Assembly: GCA_037962975.1 (NCBI GenBank)
Contig: CM075671.1
Location: forward strand, 16,291,001 to 16,355,000
DNA length: 64,000 nt
Direction: 5' to 3'
Source of the DNA: Clitoria ternatea
Taxonomy: Eukaryota > Streptophyta > Magnoliopsida > Fabales > Fabaceae
A model generated the notes under the pieces. That model did no database searches, was not told where the DNA came from, and saw nothing but the letters and a program-made list of their open reading frames with translations. The position numbers were made by a program, and so were the translations under genes. This document shows, in pieces, positions 48,505-60,535 of this stretch. Every line of letters begins with the position of its first letter. Position 1 is the stretch's first letter.

Positions 48505-48968
48505 TTCTTGAATCCAGGATTGGTATGGTGCAGCATATAGCTGTGACACCAATTCTTCCTTCAAGGATTTGGTTGAACTTTTGAGGCGGTATGGTGCAGC
48601 ATACAGCTGTGACACCATTTTTTCCTGCAAAAACTTGGTTGAACCTTTGAGGCGGTATGGTGCAGCATATAGCTGTGACACCATTTTTTCCACAAGAAGC
48701 CTGCAGGACCTTGGGACCGAAATGGTGCAGCATATAGCTGTGACACCAGTTCTTTCCATAGGCGGCCTGCAGGACCTTGGGGTCGGTATGGTGCAGCATA
48801 TAGCTGTGACACCAATCCTTTTCCCCCAAGGAGTTTTTTGGACCTTAGGGTCGGTATGGTGCAGCATATAGCTGTGACACCAATCCTTTCCCCCTAAGGA
48901 GTTTTTTGGACCTTAGGGTCGGTATGGTGCAGCATATAGCTGTGACACCAATCCTTTCCCCCTAAGGA
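48505..48968. repeat. 66-68-bp tandem array, seven copies, element C
   Basis: The core ATGGTGCAGCATATAGCTGT, followed by GACACCA, starts at about 48525, 48591, 48657, 48722, 48788, 48856 and 48924. The last three units, with TTCCCCC(T/A)AAGGA, are the most alike, suggesting recent expansion. Frames read through this array are repeat artefacts. Confidence 0.92.
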
Positions 48969-49264
48969 CTTTTGTTGACTCCGTTGGTGAAGCGGTGTTG
49001 CATGTTGGTTGATCCTTATGGAATAAAGAGTTATGCGTGTATGCTTCAGTTTTTGGAGCCGTTGTCTTATCTGCATGGGAATAAGTTCTGCCATGGATAA
49101 TCAATTCAAAGTTAGAGTGAAGATTGAATGCAGGAAGGCATTTCATTAATAATGGAACTACATAAAGGGCTGAGTTGGGGTATGTCTTTTCGAATCCTTT
49201 TCAAAGAAAGCATATCTAAGAAGAACCTTGAGTTAGGAAGAAAAGATCATACCATATTACCTAA

Positions 49265-51115
49265 CTAGCTGTAATATATGCGTAAATTTAAAATGTTCCA
49301 TTTATTCCTGACCGGAGTGCCATCTAAGTTTTCTAGGCGGTATGCGCCTTTGCCCAAAGCCTCGATGACTCGGTATGGACCTTCCCAAGTTGGTGCCAAT
49401 TTTCCTTGGTGTGCAAATTTGTTGCCAATATTGGCCCTTCTCAGGACCAAATCTCCTTCTTTGAAACGGCGTTCAAAAATGCGTGTGTTATACGGTTTGG
49501 CGGCCTTTGCTTTGACAGCTTGGTCTCTTACAAAGGCTTCCTCTGTCAACTCTGCCAAAACCTCGAGTTCATGTGCGAGGTTCTGTTGATTGGCTTCCTC
49601 GTTGAAATGGGGGACTCGAGCTGAAGGGGCTGCCAATTCAATGGGAATGACAGCTTCGACTCCATATGTCAGCCGATATGGAGATTCATTCGTGGTGGAG
49701 TGAGGGGTTGTTCTGTATGCCCATAAAACGTGGCACAGTTGATTTGCCCAATCTCCCTTTGCTTCACCAAGGCATTTCTTGAGGCCCTTCAAGATTTCTC
49801 TATTGGCAACCTCTGCTTGTCCATTGGTTTGAGGGTGTTCCACAGAAGAAAAAATCTACGTAATGCTGAGATTTTCTAGAAGTTCAGTGAACTTGCGATC
49901 TGTGAACTGGGTGCCATTATCAGTGACTATGCGTCCAGGGACTCCGAAACGTGCAATGATATTCTCATAAACGAATCTTCGAGTCCTGGCTGACGTTATG
50001 TGCACCACTGCCTCTGCCTCAATCCATTTGGTGAAATAATCAACACCAACTATCAAGTATTTGATACCGCCGGGCGCAGTTGGGAATGGACCCAAGATAT
50101 CCATGCCCCATTGATAAAAAGGCCAAGGCGTTATTGATGATGACATTTCCTCCGCTGGAGTATGGTGGAGATTTGCGAATCATTGGCACTGATCGCATTT
50201 TTGAACATATGAGGCAGAGTCATGCTTCAGAGTGGGCCACCAATACCCCGCCCTGAGTATTTTTCTCATTAGACTCTGTGCCCCTGGGTGATGTCCACAT
50301 TGCCCTTCATGGACTTCTTCCAAAACAGCTTGCACCTCATTTTCATTTATACAAATTAAGTAAGGAACAGAAATTCCTCGGCGGTATAACTGTCCATCCA
50401 GGAGTGTATAATAGGGTGCTTCTTTCTTTATTTTCCTTCGCTCACGATCATCCGTGGGTAATTGTCCATTAACAAGGTAATGAACTATCGGTGCTACCCA
50501 GGAATTGTCGTCAAAGGAGTGACTTTTAATCATATGAACTGATGAAGGAAAGGAAATGCTTGGCTCTGCCAAGGTACTCTGTACAACCGTAGTTGTGCAT
50601 CCCGCCTTCTTTGTGCTGGCTAACCTGGAGAGGATATCAGCACGTGTATTCTCTTCGCGGGGTACATGCTTGAAAGTAACTTCATTGAAGCGCTGCTTTA
50701 ACTCATTGACGCAGTCCAGATATTGCTGTAGCAGGGGTTCTTTAGCTTGATACTCACCAAGAATTTGTGAGATGACTAGTTGAGAATCACTGCATAGAGT
50801 AACAGTTTTGGCCCCAATATCTTGTGCTGCTCTGAGTCCGGCCAAGTAGGCTTCATACTCCGCCTGATTGTTCGACGTAGTAAAGGTGAAGTGCAATGAA
50901 ATTTCAAGATGTACCCCGTCGTCGCTTTCTATAACAATTCCTGTTCCACATCCTTTGCTGTTTGAAGACCCATCGACATATACTGTCCAATGTGAATGAT
51001 CTACATCTGGGCTAGAGCCTGTTAATTCAACTACGAAATCTGCTAGGACTTGTGCCTTGATAGCAGTTCTTGGTTCGTAGGATATGTCGAATTCAGAGAG
51101 TTCTATGGCCCATTT
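49265..51115 (-). pseudogene. Tat-C pol: second RNase H and integrase
   Basis: From 51115 leftwards a single frame carries a second, archaeal-type RNase H (YVDGSSNSKG, NNQAEYEAYLAGLRAA, LCSDSQLV, REENTRADILSRLAS). The integrase zinc domain follows (HEGQCGHHPGAQ...CDQC), then the core (GMDILGPFP, IVTDNGTQF, PQTNGQAEVANRE) and a C-terminal region ending near 49265. Stops at 50178-50180 (TGA) and near 49853 (TAG) break it without changing frame. A second RNase H between RT-RNase H and integrase is typical of the Tat lineage. The frame is cut at 51115 in the middle of the pol sequence, exactly at the D insertion. Confidence 0.85.
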
Positions 51116-53486
51116 TGTAACATCCCTGATATTTTAATGAAAATTATGAAATGGGAAATATTAGTGAATGCTTAGAAATTCTATTTAGTATTTATTCTGT
51201 TTGAGCCGGTGTCTAGATCGGTCTCAGAAGCGCGGACAGGCATAGCTGAAGATCGGATGAGTAAGGAAGAGCGGGCAGGGCTAGGCGGTCTGGTCCAACC
51301 GTTGTGAGGAGAGCGCCTCACACGGTGTCGTAGCCCGGATCAACCTCATACTAACTGAACAACGGGTGTGTGTGACAAAGAGTCGAGAGCGGATGATATA
51401 TCCGACCTCTAAAGTTGTAGCTCGGATTTCTGAGGTATGAACATTAAGTTAGGACGGCGGGGCCGATATTTATATCGGGCCTATACTCTTGCGAATCATT
51501 TGAGGATTGTGACTACTTGGACGTTGAAGGGATAAACACGTGTAATTGAGTTGATAACCATGCAATAGTTTAAAATAGTGAAATTGATTAAATTTAGTAA
51601 GAATACAAATAAAATAAAGGAAAAGACGATCTTGCCACGAGCAACATATATATAAGAAGATTCTCTTCCTTCCCTCTGGATTATTCACAAGTTACCTTTG
51701 CTATCAGTTTGTTCCTTCTCTTCCGTTTTTCTCTTCTCTCTTAACGCTGATCTGCATGCACTGGAGTGAGACTCCATTTGTGTCTGAACTTCAATTTAAC
51801 CTCATTCCTGTGATCGGGACTTCAAGGTGAGTCTACTGATCCAACCCAATTGTGATTCCCTTATTTCTTTTATTCTTTAGCTGTTAAGGGCCATGCATGG
51901 CTATATTCGTGGCTGTTCTCCACTCCTCTGGTGAGTGTGAGTCCAGATGTTGTCCATGAACTAGGGGCGTGGAGGTGATGAGCTATACTTTATGATTCGT
52001 AGGTAGTAGGCTAAACAGCAGAAGACTGAGTGAAGGAGTTGAGACTGAGAAACCAGTGCTCGGAGGAAAGAATCGACACAAAGAACAGATCATCGAAGCG
52101 TGGAATCAGAGTAAGGGGGTGTTCGGGTTATAATTAATTAGAATAGGACTCGCTTCTAATTCAGGTCCTTGGGTTGCGTAAACGGGTTAAGGAAAATGTT
52201 ACTAAACGTGGTGTGTGTTTATACTTGTGCATGTGTGATAGTGTACATTGATGAGTTGAGAATTGGGTGTGTGGTTGAGTTATCATGCATGATCTTGAAA
52301 TATTTAATATTGACGTAATCAGTGTTATGCGACTCCGGGTTAGCAAGCAGGCTACCCGAGGGATGAGAAAATTGATATCTAATGTGAAATGATCAGTGTT
52401 ATGCGACTCCGGGTTAGCAAGCAGGCTACCCGAGGGATGAGAAAATTGATATCATTATGAAAGGTAAATTGTTGAATGATTATGTGGTATGGGATGGCTG
52501 ACGGTATATGATAGCCCCTCATTTCCGGCTCCCGTGGTTTTCGTGCCCAGTTGAGCTACCCAGTGGTCAAGTAGGACCCAATGGTCGAGGTGGAGAGTCA
52601 AGCAGGACTCAGTGAACCAAGCAGGGTTCACGGGGTGTCAAGTAGGACCCCCAGCTGAAGGCCAATCCTTTAGTATCCGGATACTAGGAGTCAGATTGCA
52701 TGAGAGTCAGTTGTGATCATGATGTATGTAATGTGATGTATGTAATGAATGTGATGCATGTAATGAATGCGATGAATGTGAGGAAATGGATGGAATTGTG
52801 TGGTTGGTTTAATACAGTTACTGCCTGAAATACTCTATGTTTCGGTATGTTTATTTAGAAGTAATGATTGATGTGTATGTATAGATATGCATGTGTATTT
52901 GTTAAGATCCGTTCTAAATTAATTATTATGCCAAACACTTACCCTTGCATATTTTTTTTGTAACCAGAGGCAGGGAGGGGGAAGAAGCCGTGGAGCTGGG
53001 CCAAGGGGGAGAACGGTGCCAGGGTCCGGATGAATTTGAGTGACTCTTTATAGAGTCTTAATTATGTATAAAAATATTTCCTATTATAATTACTGTTGTG
53101 CTTAATTAAGACCGGATCATATGTAAAACTATATTTTAAAATATATCACTGTTATTTGCATTTGTTTTCATGGTAACTCTTTGGGTTCACAGAACCATTT
53201 TTAGAGTAAAGTTTTGGGAGTCCGGTTGTATGTTTTGTATAATCCGATGTGCGAAAGGTGTTCGTTCACGAACAGCACCTCGTCTAAGTGAGAGTCCGGA
53301 ATCTCGCTTAGACGAGTAGGGGCCTCGCGCAAGTGAGACGCCCTGATTTCCTTTCTCTCATCCGTTGTGTTCATATTACATTGTTTTTCTCTAAATATCG
53401 ATTAATTTTCAAGGAAAAAGGAGAATTTACTGTAAAATGTAATCGTTTGAATAAAAATAAATGTAAAAACAAGTTAGGACGTTACA
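51116..53486 (+). repeat. 5' LTR of element D
   Basis: 2371 bp from TGTAACATCCCTGATA to TAGGACGTTACA. A TATA box (CATATATATAAGAAG) lies at about 51645-51656. A 62-bp block (52318-52379) is repeated at 52392-52453; both LTRs share this internal duplication. Confidence 0.96.
52318..52453. repeat. 62-bp direct duplication inside LTR D
   Basis: Two identical 62-bp blocks (ATCAGTGTTATGCGACTCCG to TTGATATC), 74 bp apart start to start. Present in both LTRs (also about 59366-59501), so it predates the insertion. Confidence 0.95.
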
Positions 53487-53488
53487 CT

Positions 53489-53500
53489 TGGTATCAGAGC
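53489..53500 (+). promoter_or_regulatory. Primer-binding site of element D
   Basis: TGGTATCAGAGC, two bases after the LTR end, matches the 3' end of plant initiator tRNA-Met perfectly. Confidence 0.92.
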
Positions 53501-53712
53501 GGTTCTTTCTAGAGCCGGTGTGTGGGCCGATCTAATGATTGTGATAATTTATGAAAGTTGATTGAATTTTGTTGTGTTGAGATTACGTGTGGTCTGGCAC
53601 CGTTCCCTTGGCACTCCACTGGCGTAGTATTCTATGAATATAAGGTAAGTTTACAATCCCCTGACTAATCTTGGTTATTAATGGTGATGTGTTTGCTCAT
53701 TGTAGAATTACA

Positions 53713-56700
53713 ATGGCTGGAGAGACCAGTTCTGGGGGAGGAGATGATTTCTTCTCTAGATTTACTCAGCTGATGAGTAGGACCGAGTCCGGTCCCACTC
53801 TGGATAAATTCCTGAAAAGGAATCCTCCGACTTACAAGGGGGGACACGACTACGATGGGGCATATATCTGGATTAGGGATATCGAGCAAGTTTTTGAATA
53901 TTTTAAGTGTTCTGAGGAGCAAAAGGTTTTATTTGCTACATATCAATTGAAAGATGAGGCTAGAGTATGGTGGTCTCGCGTGAAGGTGCAAATGAATGCA
54001 GCCAATGAGCCGTTAGTATGGGCGAATTTTCGAAGGAGGTTCCTTGTTAAATACTTCCCAAACAACTACAAAATCCGGAAAGAAATGGAATTCCTGAAGT
54101 TAGAGCAAGACCGGATGTCTGTAGCTGAGTACACCAGCAAGTTTGATGAGCTGTGTGATTTTTACCACCCTTTCTCGTTAGAAGGGACTGAAGGCAGCAA
54201 GTGTGCCAAATACGAAGCTGGACTACGGATTGAGCTCCGTAGTGTAATCGTACCGATGGAGATTAGGGACTATCCGACCTTGGTGAACAAAGCAAGGCTG
54301 ACAGAAGAAGTGCAGTTGCAAAGGATGTCTCAGCCAAGAGATAAAAAGCCATTGAAGGCAAAAGGATTCAGCTTCAAGAGGATGGGTCAATTCTTTCGGG
54401 GCGGCAAGTCTTCTGCTACCTCCTCATCCTCCTCTGGCCGTGGTTCCACTGGTCGATCGGGTAATTCCCCTGGGAATCGTACATGCTACAATTGTGGTCA
54501 AGAAGGACACATTGCCAAACATTGCCAAGCTAATCAGATTGTGTGCTTCCAGTGCGGACGACCAGGGCACCTCAGGCCCGATTGCCCTCAGAGGTAGCAG
54601 CAGGGCAGGACGGATAACCGAACTAACTTTTCTGGGACCCGGGGTTCTAACTTCTCGAGAGGAGGTCGGAATAGAGCTGGTAGAGGGAACCCACAAGCGG
54701 GAAGATATGACGCCCAATCTAGTGATGCCCAGAACGCCATGACTGGGCGTGTATTCGCATTTGATGCTTCAGAGGCTACGAGGAATGACAATCTGGTACA
54801 GGGTAAGTGCCTCATCTATAGTTATCTGGTTGATGTGATTTATGATTCTGGTGCCACCCATTCCTTTATTTCGGAAAGCTGTGTGCGACGGCTTGGTCTG
54901 CCAATCAGTTTGATGGAGAACGCTCTTATTGTTTCCACTCCAACTGGTTCTACTTTCCGTGCAACTACAGTGTGTAGGGAACTACCGATGCAAATCGAAA
55001 CCCGTACTTTTCGAGTGAATCTTATCTGTATGCCATTGAAGGACTTAGACGTTATTCTAGGTCTTGATTGGCTTGCTTCTAATCATGTGTTGGTCGACTG
55101 TTATCGAAAGAATATTGTTTTCTCCCAAGAACTTGATGTGAAGAACGGGGTGAGCGATGTCCTAACCACGTATGTTGTTTTATTCGCTTCGGAGGGTCGA
55201 CATAACCTCCTGCTAAATGATATTCCGATTGTTTGTGAATTTCCTGACGTTTTTCCGGAAGAAATTCCGGAGCTACCTCCCAGTCGAGAGATTGATTTCT
55301 CTATCGACTTGATTCCCGGGGCAGAACCGGTGTCCCGAGCGCCATATAGAATGTCTTCGGTGGAATTAACCGAAGTGAAGAAACAGGTAAACGAATTATT
55401 AGAAAAGGGCTTTATCCGACCTAGTGCCTCACCCTGGGGTGCTTCGGTGTTACTGGTAAAGAAGAAGGACGGTAGTATGCGCATGTGTATTGATTATCGA
55501 CAGCTGAACAAACTAACGATCAAAAATAAATATCCACTACCCCGGATTGATGATTTACTGGACCAGTTGCGAGGCGCCGCTGTGTTCTCTAAGATTGACT
55601 TGAGATTGGGATACCACCAAATCCGAGTGAGGTCGGAGGATATCCCAAAGACAACATTCCGGACTCGTTATGGGCACTTCGAGTACGTAGTAATGCCCTT
55701 TGGAGTAACAAACGCTCCTGCCATTTTTATGGATTATATGAATCGGACCTTTCAACCGTACTTGGATCAGTTTGTGGTAGTATTCATTGATGACATTTTG
55801 GTATATTCGAGGTCAGACGAGGAGCATGCTCAACATCTTCGACTTGTTTTACAAGCACTCCGCGAGAAGAAATTGTACGCTAAATTATCTAAGTGTGAGT
55901 TCTGGAAGAGTAGTGTACAATTCTTAGGGCATGTAATTTCCCAGGAAGGAGTCTCAGTCGATCCGACAAAAATTGAGGCGGTTATGACTTGGGAGACACC
56001 GAAGTCAGTAACTGAAATCCGGAGTTTCCTTGGATTAGCTGGATACTATCGACGTTTCATTGAGGGGTTCTCTCGGATAGCACTCCCTCTGACTCGATTG
56101 ACTAGGAAAGGAAACCCTTTCGTGTAGTCGGAGAAATGTGAATTAAGTTTCCAAACTCTGAAGCAGTGTTTAACTACTGCGCCCGTGCTTGCACTGCCCG
56201 ATGTGACCAAAGAATTTGAAGTATATTGTGATGCGTCCAAATTTGGAGTGGGGTGTGTGTTGATGCAATTGGATCGAGCAATTGCCTATGCTTCATGGCA
56301 ATTGAGGCCACATGAGGAGAATTACCCGACCCATGACCTGGAACTCGCAGCAGTAGTGTACGCACTGAAGATTTGGCGCCATTACCTATATGGAGCTCGC
56401 TTTGTAGTATTCAGCGACCACAAGAGTTTAAAGTATTTATTTGATCAAAAGGAGCTAAATATGAGACAGAGGAGGTGGATGGAGTATTTGAAAGATTATG
56501 ACTTCGATTTGAAGTATCACCCGGGCAAAGCAAATGTTGTGGCAGATGCATTAAGTAGGAAGGTATTACACGTGGCTTACTTAATGGGCAGAGAACAAGA
56601 ATTGCTAGAAAGCTTTAGGGATTTGAATATTGGAGTGGTCATGAGTGCGCCAAATCGAATGACGATTGGAATGTTAAAAATCTCCAATGAATTTCTAGAG

Positions 56701-58128
56701 TCTGTGGTGGCCGCGCAGAAAGACGATGAAGAGTTACTAAAGTTGATCGACAGTCAGGCCCAGGGTAAAAATGAGGAGATAACTCGAGGAGAGGATGGCG
56801 TATGGAGATTCAGGAATCGAGTTGTGGTGCCTGCACATGGAGGCTTCAGGCAGGCGGTGTTAACAGAAGCACACAAGAGCTCTCTGAGTATACATCCAGG
56901 AGTGATAAAAATGTATCATGACTTAAAGAAGGGATTCTGGTGGCCAAACATGAAGAAGGCAATAATCAAGTACGTGAAATCCTGTGTTATATGTCAGAAG
57001 TGCAAGGTTGAGCACCAACGACCTCCGGGTTTGCTTCAACCTCTAGAAATTCCGATCTGGAAGTGGGAAAGTATCACCATGGACTTCGTGTCCGGACTAC
57101 CTCGTACTCAAGCCGGATACAACGCGATTTGGGTAATTGTTGATCGACTAACTAAATGTGCGCATTTTCTGGCAATAAATATGAAGTGGTCGTTAGATCG
57201 ATTAGCTAAGTTGTACATTGCTGAGGTCGTACGACTGCATGGTGTGCCCTCAAGCATTATCTCCGATCGGGATCCCCGATTTACTTCAAGGTTTTGGGGG
57301 AGTTTGCAACAACAGTTGGGTACTGAGCTTAAATTGAGTTCGGCTTACCATCCCCAGACCGATGGCCAATCAGAACGGACTATACAAACTCTTGAAGATA
57401 TGTTAAGGGCATGTGTACTGTAACAGGGCGGATCATGGGAAAAATACTTGCCCTTGGTAGAATTTGCATATAATAACAGTTACCACAGCAGCATTAGGAT
57501 GGCTCCGTATGAAGCTCTTTATGGTCGAAAATGTCGTACTCCATTATGTTGGAATGAGAACGGCGATGCCCTTCATCTGGGGCTTGAGATGATTCAAGAG
57601 ATGAACGAACAAATCACTTTAATCCGAGAGAAGATAAAAATTGCTCAAGACCGGCAAAAGAGCTATTATGACAATCGGCATAGACCCCTTGAATTCCAAG
57701 TGGGTGATTGGGTGTTCCTAAGAATTTCGCCAACCAAAGGTGTAGGTCGAATTTTGAAGAGTCAAAAGCTTAATCCGAAGTATATTGGACCATACCAAAT
57801 ACTAGAGCGGATTGGTGAAGTTGCATATCGGCTGGATCTTCCCCAATCATTGACTAACATTCATAACGTATTCCACGTATCACAACTTCGAGCCTACATT
57901 CCGTGTGATACCATGATTGTACCAAGTGACTCCATTGAAGTGAAGGAGAACTTGACGGTGGAGGCCGTACCAATTGGTATTGAAGAGCACCAAATCAAAC
58001 GTTTAAGGAACAAGGAAGTACAACTGGTAAAGGTGAAGTGGCAGAATTTTCATTGGATAAACTACACTTGGGAGTTAGAATCCGATATGAGGCGGATGTA
58101 CCCTCATCTTTTTCAACCGGGACACTGA
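53713..58128 (+). pseudogene. gag-pol polyprotein of chromovirus D, three premature stops
   Basis: One frame of 1471 codons has stops at 54595 (TAG), 56125 (TAG) and 57421 (TAA) and no frameshift. The start MAGETSSGGG is preferred over an upstream ATG at 53671 because it matches B (MAGNDLAG). Order: capsid (WIRDIEQVFEYFKC, RVWWSRVKV, EFLKLEQDRMSV); two canonical zinc knuckles (CYNCGQEGHIAKHC and CFQCGRPGHLRPDC); protease DSG (54844); RT with VVVFIDDILVYS (about 55780-55815); RNase H (FSDHKSLKYLFDQ); integrase HHCC (CVICQ) and core (SDRDPRF, GQSERTIQ); and a chromodomain-like VKVKW...YTWELESDM at the end. It differs clearly in sequence from B, so the two belong to separate families of the same lineage. 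Confidence 0.94.
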
Positions 58129-58147
58129 TTTTGGGGACGAAATCTCC

Positions 58148-58160
58148 TTTTAGGGGGGGT
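58148..58160 (+). promoter_or_regulatory. Polypurine tract of element D
   Basis: TTTTAGGGGGGG lies immediately before the 3' LTR, where plus-strand DNA synthesis is primed; the T-rich lead and G-run fit the usual plant form. Confidence 0.85.
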
Positions 58161-58163
58161 GAG

Positions 58164-60535
58164 TGTAACATCCCTGATATTTTAATGAAAATTATGAAAT
58201 GGGAAATGTTAGTGAATGCTTAGAAATTCTATTTAGTATTTATTCTGTTTGAGCCGGTGTCTAGATCGGTCTCAGAAGCGCGGACAGGCATAGCTGAAGA
58301 TCGGATGAGTAAGGAAGAGCGGGCAGGGCTAGGCGGTCTGGTCCAACCGTTGTGAGGAGAGCGCCTCACACGGTGTCGTAGCCCGGATCAACCTCATACT
58401 AACTGAACAACGGGTGTGTGTGACAAAGAGTCAAGAGCGGATGATATATCCGACCTCTAAAGTTGTAGCTCGGATTTCCGAGGTATGAACATTAAGTTAG
58501 GACGGTGGGGCCGATATTTATATCGGGCCTATACTCTTGCGAATCATTTGAGGATTGTGACTACTTGGACGTTGAAGGGATAAACACGTGTAATTGAGTT
58601 GATAACCATGCAATAGTTTAAAATAGTGAAATTGATTAAATTTAGTAAGAATACAAATAAAATAAAGGAAAAGACGATCTTGCCACGAGCCACATATATA
58701 TAAGAAGATTCTCTTCCTTCCCTCTGGATTATTCACAAGTTACCTTTGCTATCAGTTTGTTCCTTCTCTTCTGTTTTTCTCTTCTCTCTTAACGCTGATC
58801 TGCATGCACTAGAGTGAGACTCCATTTGTGTCTGAACTTCAATTTAACCTCATTCCTGTGATCGGGACTTCAAGGTGAGTCTACTGATCCAACCCAATTG
58901 TGATTCCCTTATTTCTTTTATTCTTTAGCTGTTAAGGGCCATGCATGGCTATATTCGTGGATGTTCTCCACTCCTCTGGTGAGTGTGAGTCCAGATGTTG
59001 TCCATGAACTAGGGGCGTGGAGGTGATGAGCTATACTTTATGATTCGTAGGTAGTAGGCTAAACAGCAGAAGACTGAGTGAAGGAGTTAAGACTGAGAAA
59101 CCAGTGCTCGGAGGAAAGAATCGACACAAAGAACAGATCATCGAAGCGTGGAATCAGAGTAAGGGGGTGTTCGGGTTATAATTAATTAGAATAGGACTCG
59201 CTTCTAATTCAGGTCCTTGGGTTGTGTAAACGGGTTAAGGAAAATGTTACTAAACGTGGTGTGTGTTTATACTTGTGCATGTGTGATAGTGTACATTGAT
59301 GAGTTGAGAATTGGGTGTGTGGTTGAGTTATCATGCATGATCTTGAAATATTTAATATTGACGTAATCAGTGTTATGCGACTCCGGGTTAGCAAGCAGGC
59401 TACCCGAGGGATGAGAAAATTGATATCTAATGTGAAATGATCAGTGTTATGCGACTCCGGGTTAGCAAGCAGGCTACCCGAGGGATGAGAAAATTGATAT
59501 CATTATGAAAGGTAAATTGTTGAATGATTATGTGGTATGGGATGGCCGACGGTATATGATAGCCCCTCATTTCCGGCTCCCGTGGTTTTCGTGCCCAGTT
59601 GAGCTACCCAGTGGTCAAGTAGGACCCAGTGGTCGAGGTGGAGAGTCAAGCAGGACTCAGTGAACCAAGCAGGGTTCACGGGGTGTCAAGTAGGACCCTC
59701 AGCTGAAGGCCAATCCTTTAGTATCCGGATACTAGGAGTCAGATTGCATGAGAGTCAGTTGTGATCATGATGTATGTAATGTGATGTATGTAATGAATGT
59801 GATGCATGTAATGAATGCGATGAATGTGAGGAAATGGATGGAATTGTGTGGTTGGTTTAATACAGTTACTGCCTGAGATACTCTATGTTTCGGTATGTTT
59901 ATTTAGAAGTAATGATTGATGTGTATGTATAGATATGCATGTGTATTTGTTAAGATCCGTTCTAAATTAATTATTATGCCAAACACTCACCCTTGCATAT
60001 TTTTTTTAGTAACCAGAGGCAGGGAGGGGGAAGAAGCCGTGGAGCTGGGCCAAGGGGGAGAACGGTGCCAGGGTCCGGATGAATTTGAATGACTCTTTAT
60101 AGAGTCTTAATTGTGTATAAAAATACTTCCTATTATAATTACTGTTGTGCTTAATTAAGACCGGATCATATGTAAAACTATATTTTAAAATATATCACTG
60201 TTATTTGCATTTGTTTTCATGGTAACTCTTTGGGTTCACAGAACCAGTTTTAGAGTAAAGTTTTGGGAGTCCGGTTGTATGTTTTGTATAATCCGATGTG
60301 CGAAAGGTGTTCGTTCACGAACAGCACCTCGTCTAAGTGAGAGTCCGGAATCTCGCTTAGATGAGTAGGGGCCTCGCGCAAGTGAGACGCCCTGATTTCC
60401 TTTCTCTCATCCGTTGTGTTCATATTACATTGTTTTTCTCTAAATATCGATTAATTTTCAAGGAAAAAGGAGAATTTACTGTAAAATGTAATCGTTTGAA
60501 TAAAAATAAATGTAAAAACAAGTTAGGACGTTACA
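58164..60535 (+). repeat. 3' LTR of element D
   Basis: 2372 bp, same ends and internal duplication as the 5' LTR, with roughly 21 differences noted by eye (for example an A-to-G at 58208 and C/T differences throughout). The TATA box is at about 58694-58705. Confidence 0.96.

Larger units (their letters stand above)
51116..60535 (+). mobile_element. Ty3/gypsy chromovirus D (Tekay-like), full length and young
   Basis: The element has two nearly identical LTRs (51116-53486 and 58164-60535), a perfect primer-binding site, a polypurine tract and one gag-pol frame. CATTT flanks both ends (51111-51115 and 60536-60540), a perfect 5-bp target duplication. It interrupts the Tat-C pol frame between the codons for GRMIK and WAIELSEF. 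By eye the LTRs differ at about 21 positions over 2371 bp, mostly transitions, so it is the youngest insertion in the stack. Confidence 0.96.

Noticed and set aside
48457..48871. Several long frames on both strands with repeated QLYAAPYR or HIAVTP strings
   Set aside because: They are translations of the 66-68-bp tandem array, open in many frames because the unit lacks stops; no protein domain.
47838..48968. CRISPR-like array
   Set aside because: Units are contiguous tandem repeats without unique spacers and lie inside a plant retrotransposon.
51470..52346. Small minus-strand frames in the D LTR, repeated at 58518-59394
   Set aside because: Present identically in both LTRs and antisense to the element; no domain, so by-products of LTR sequence.
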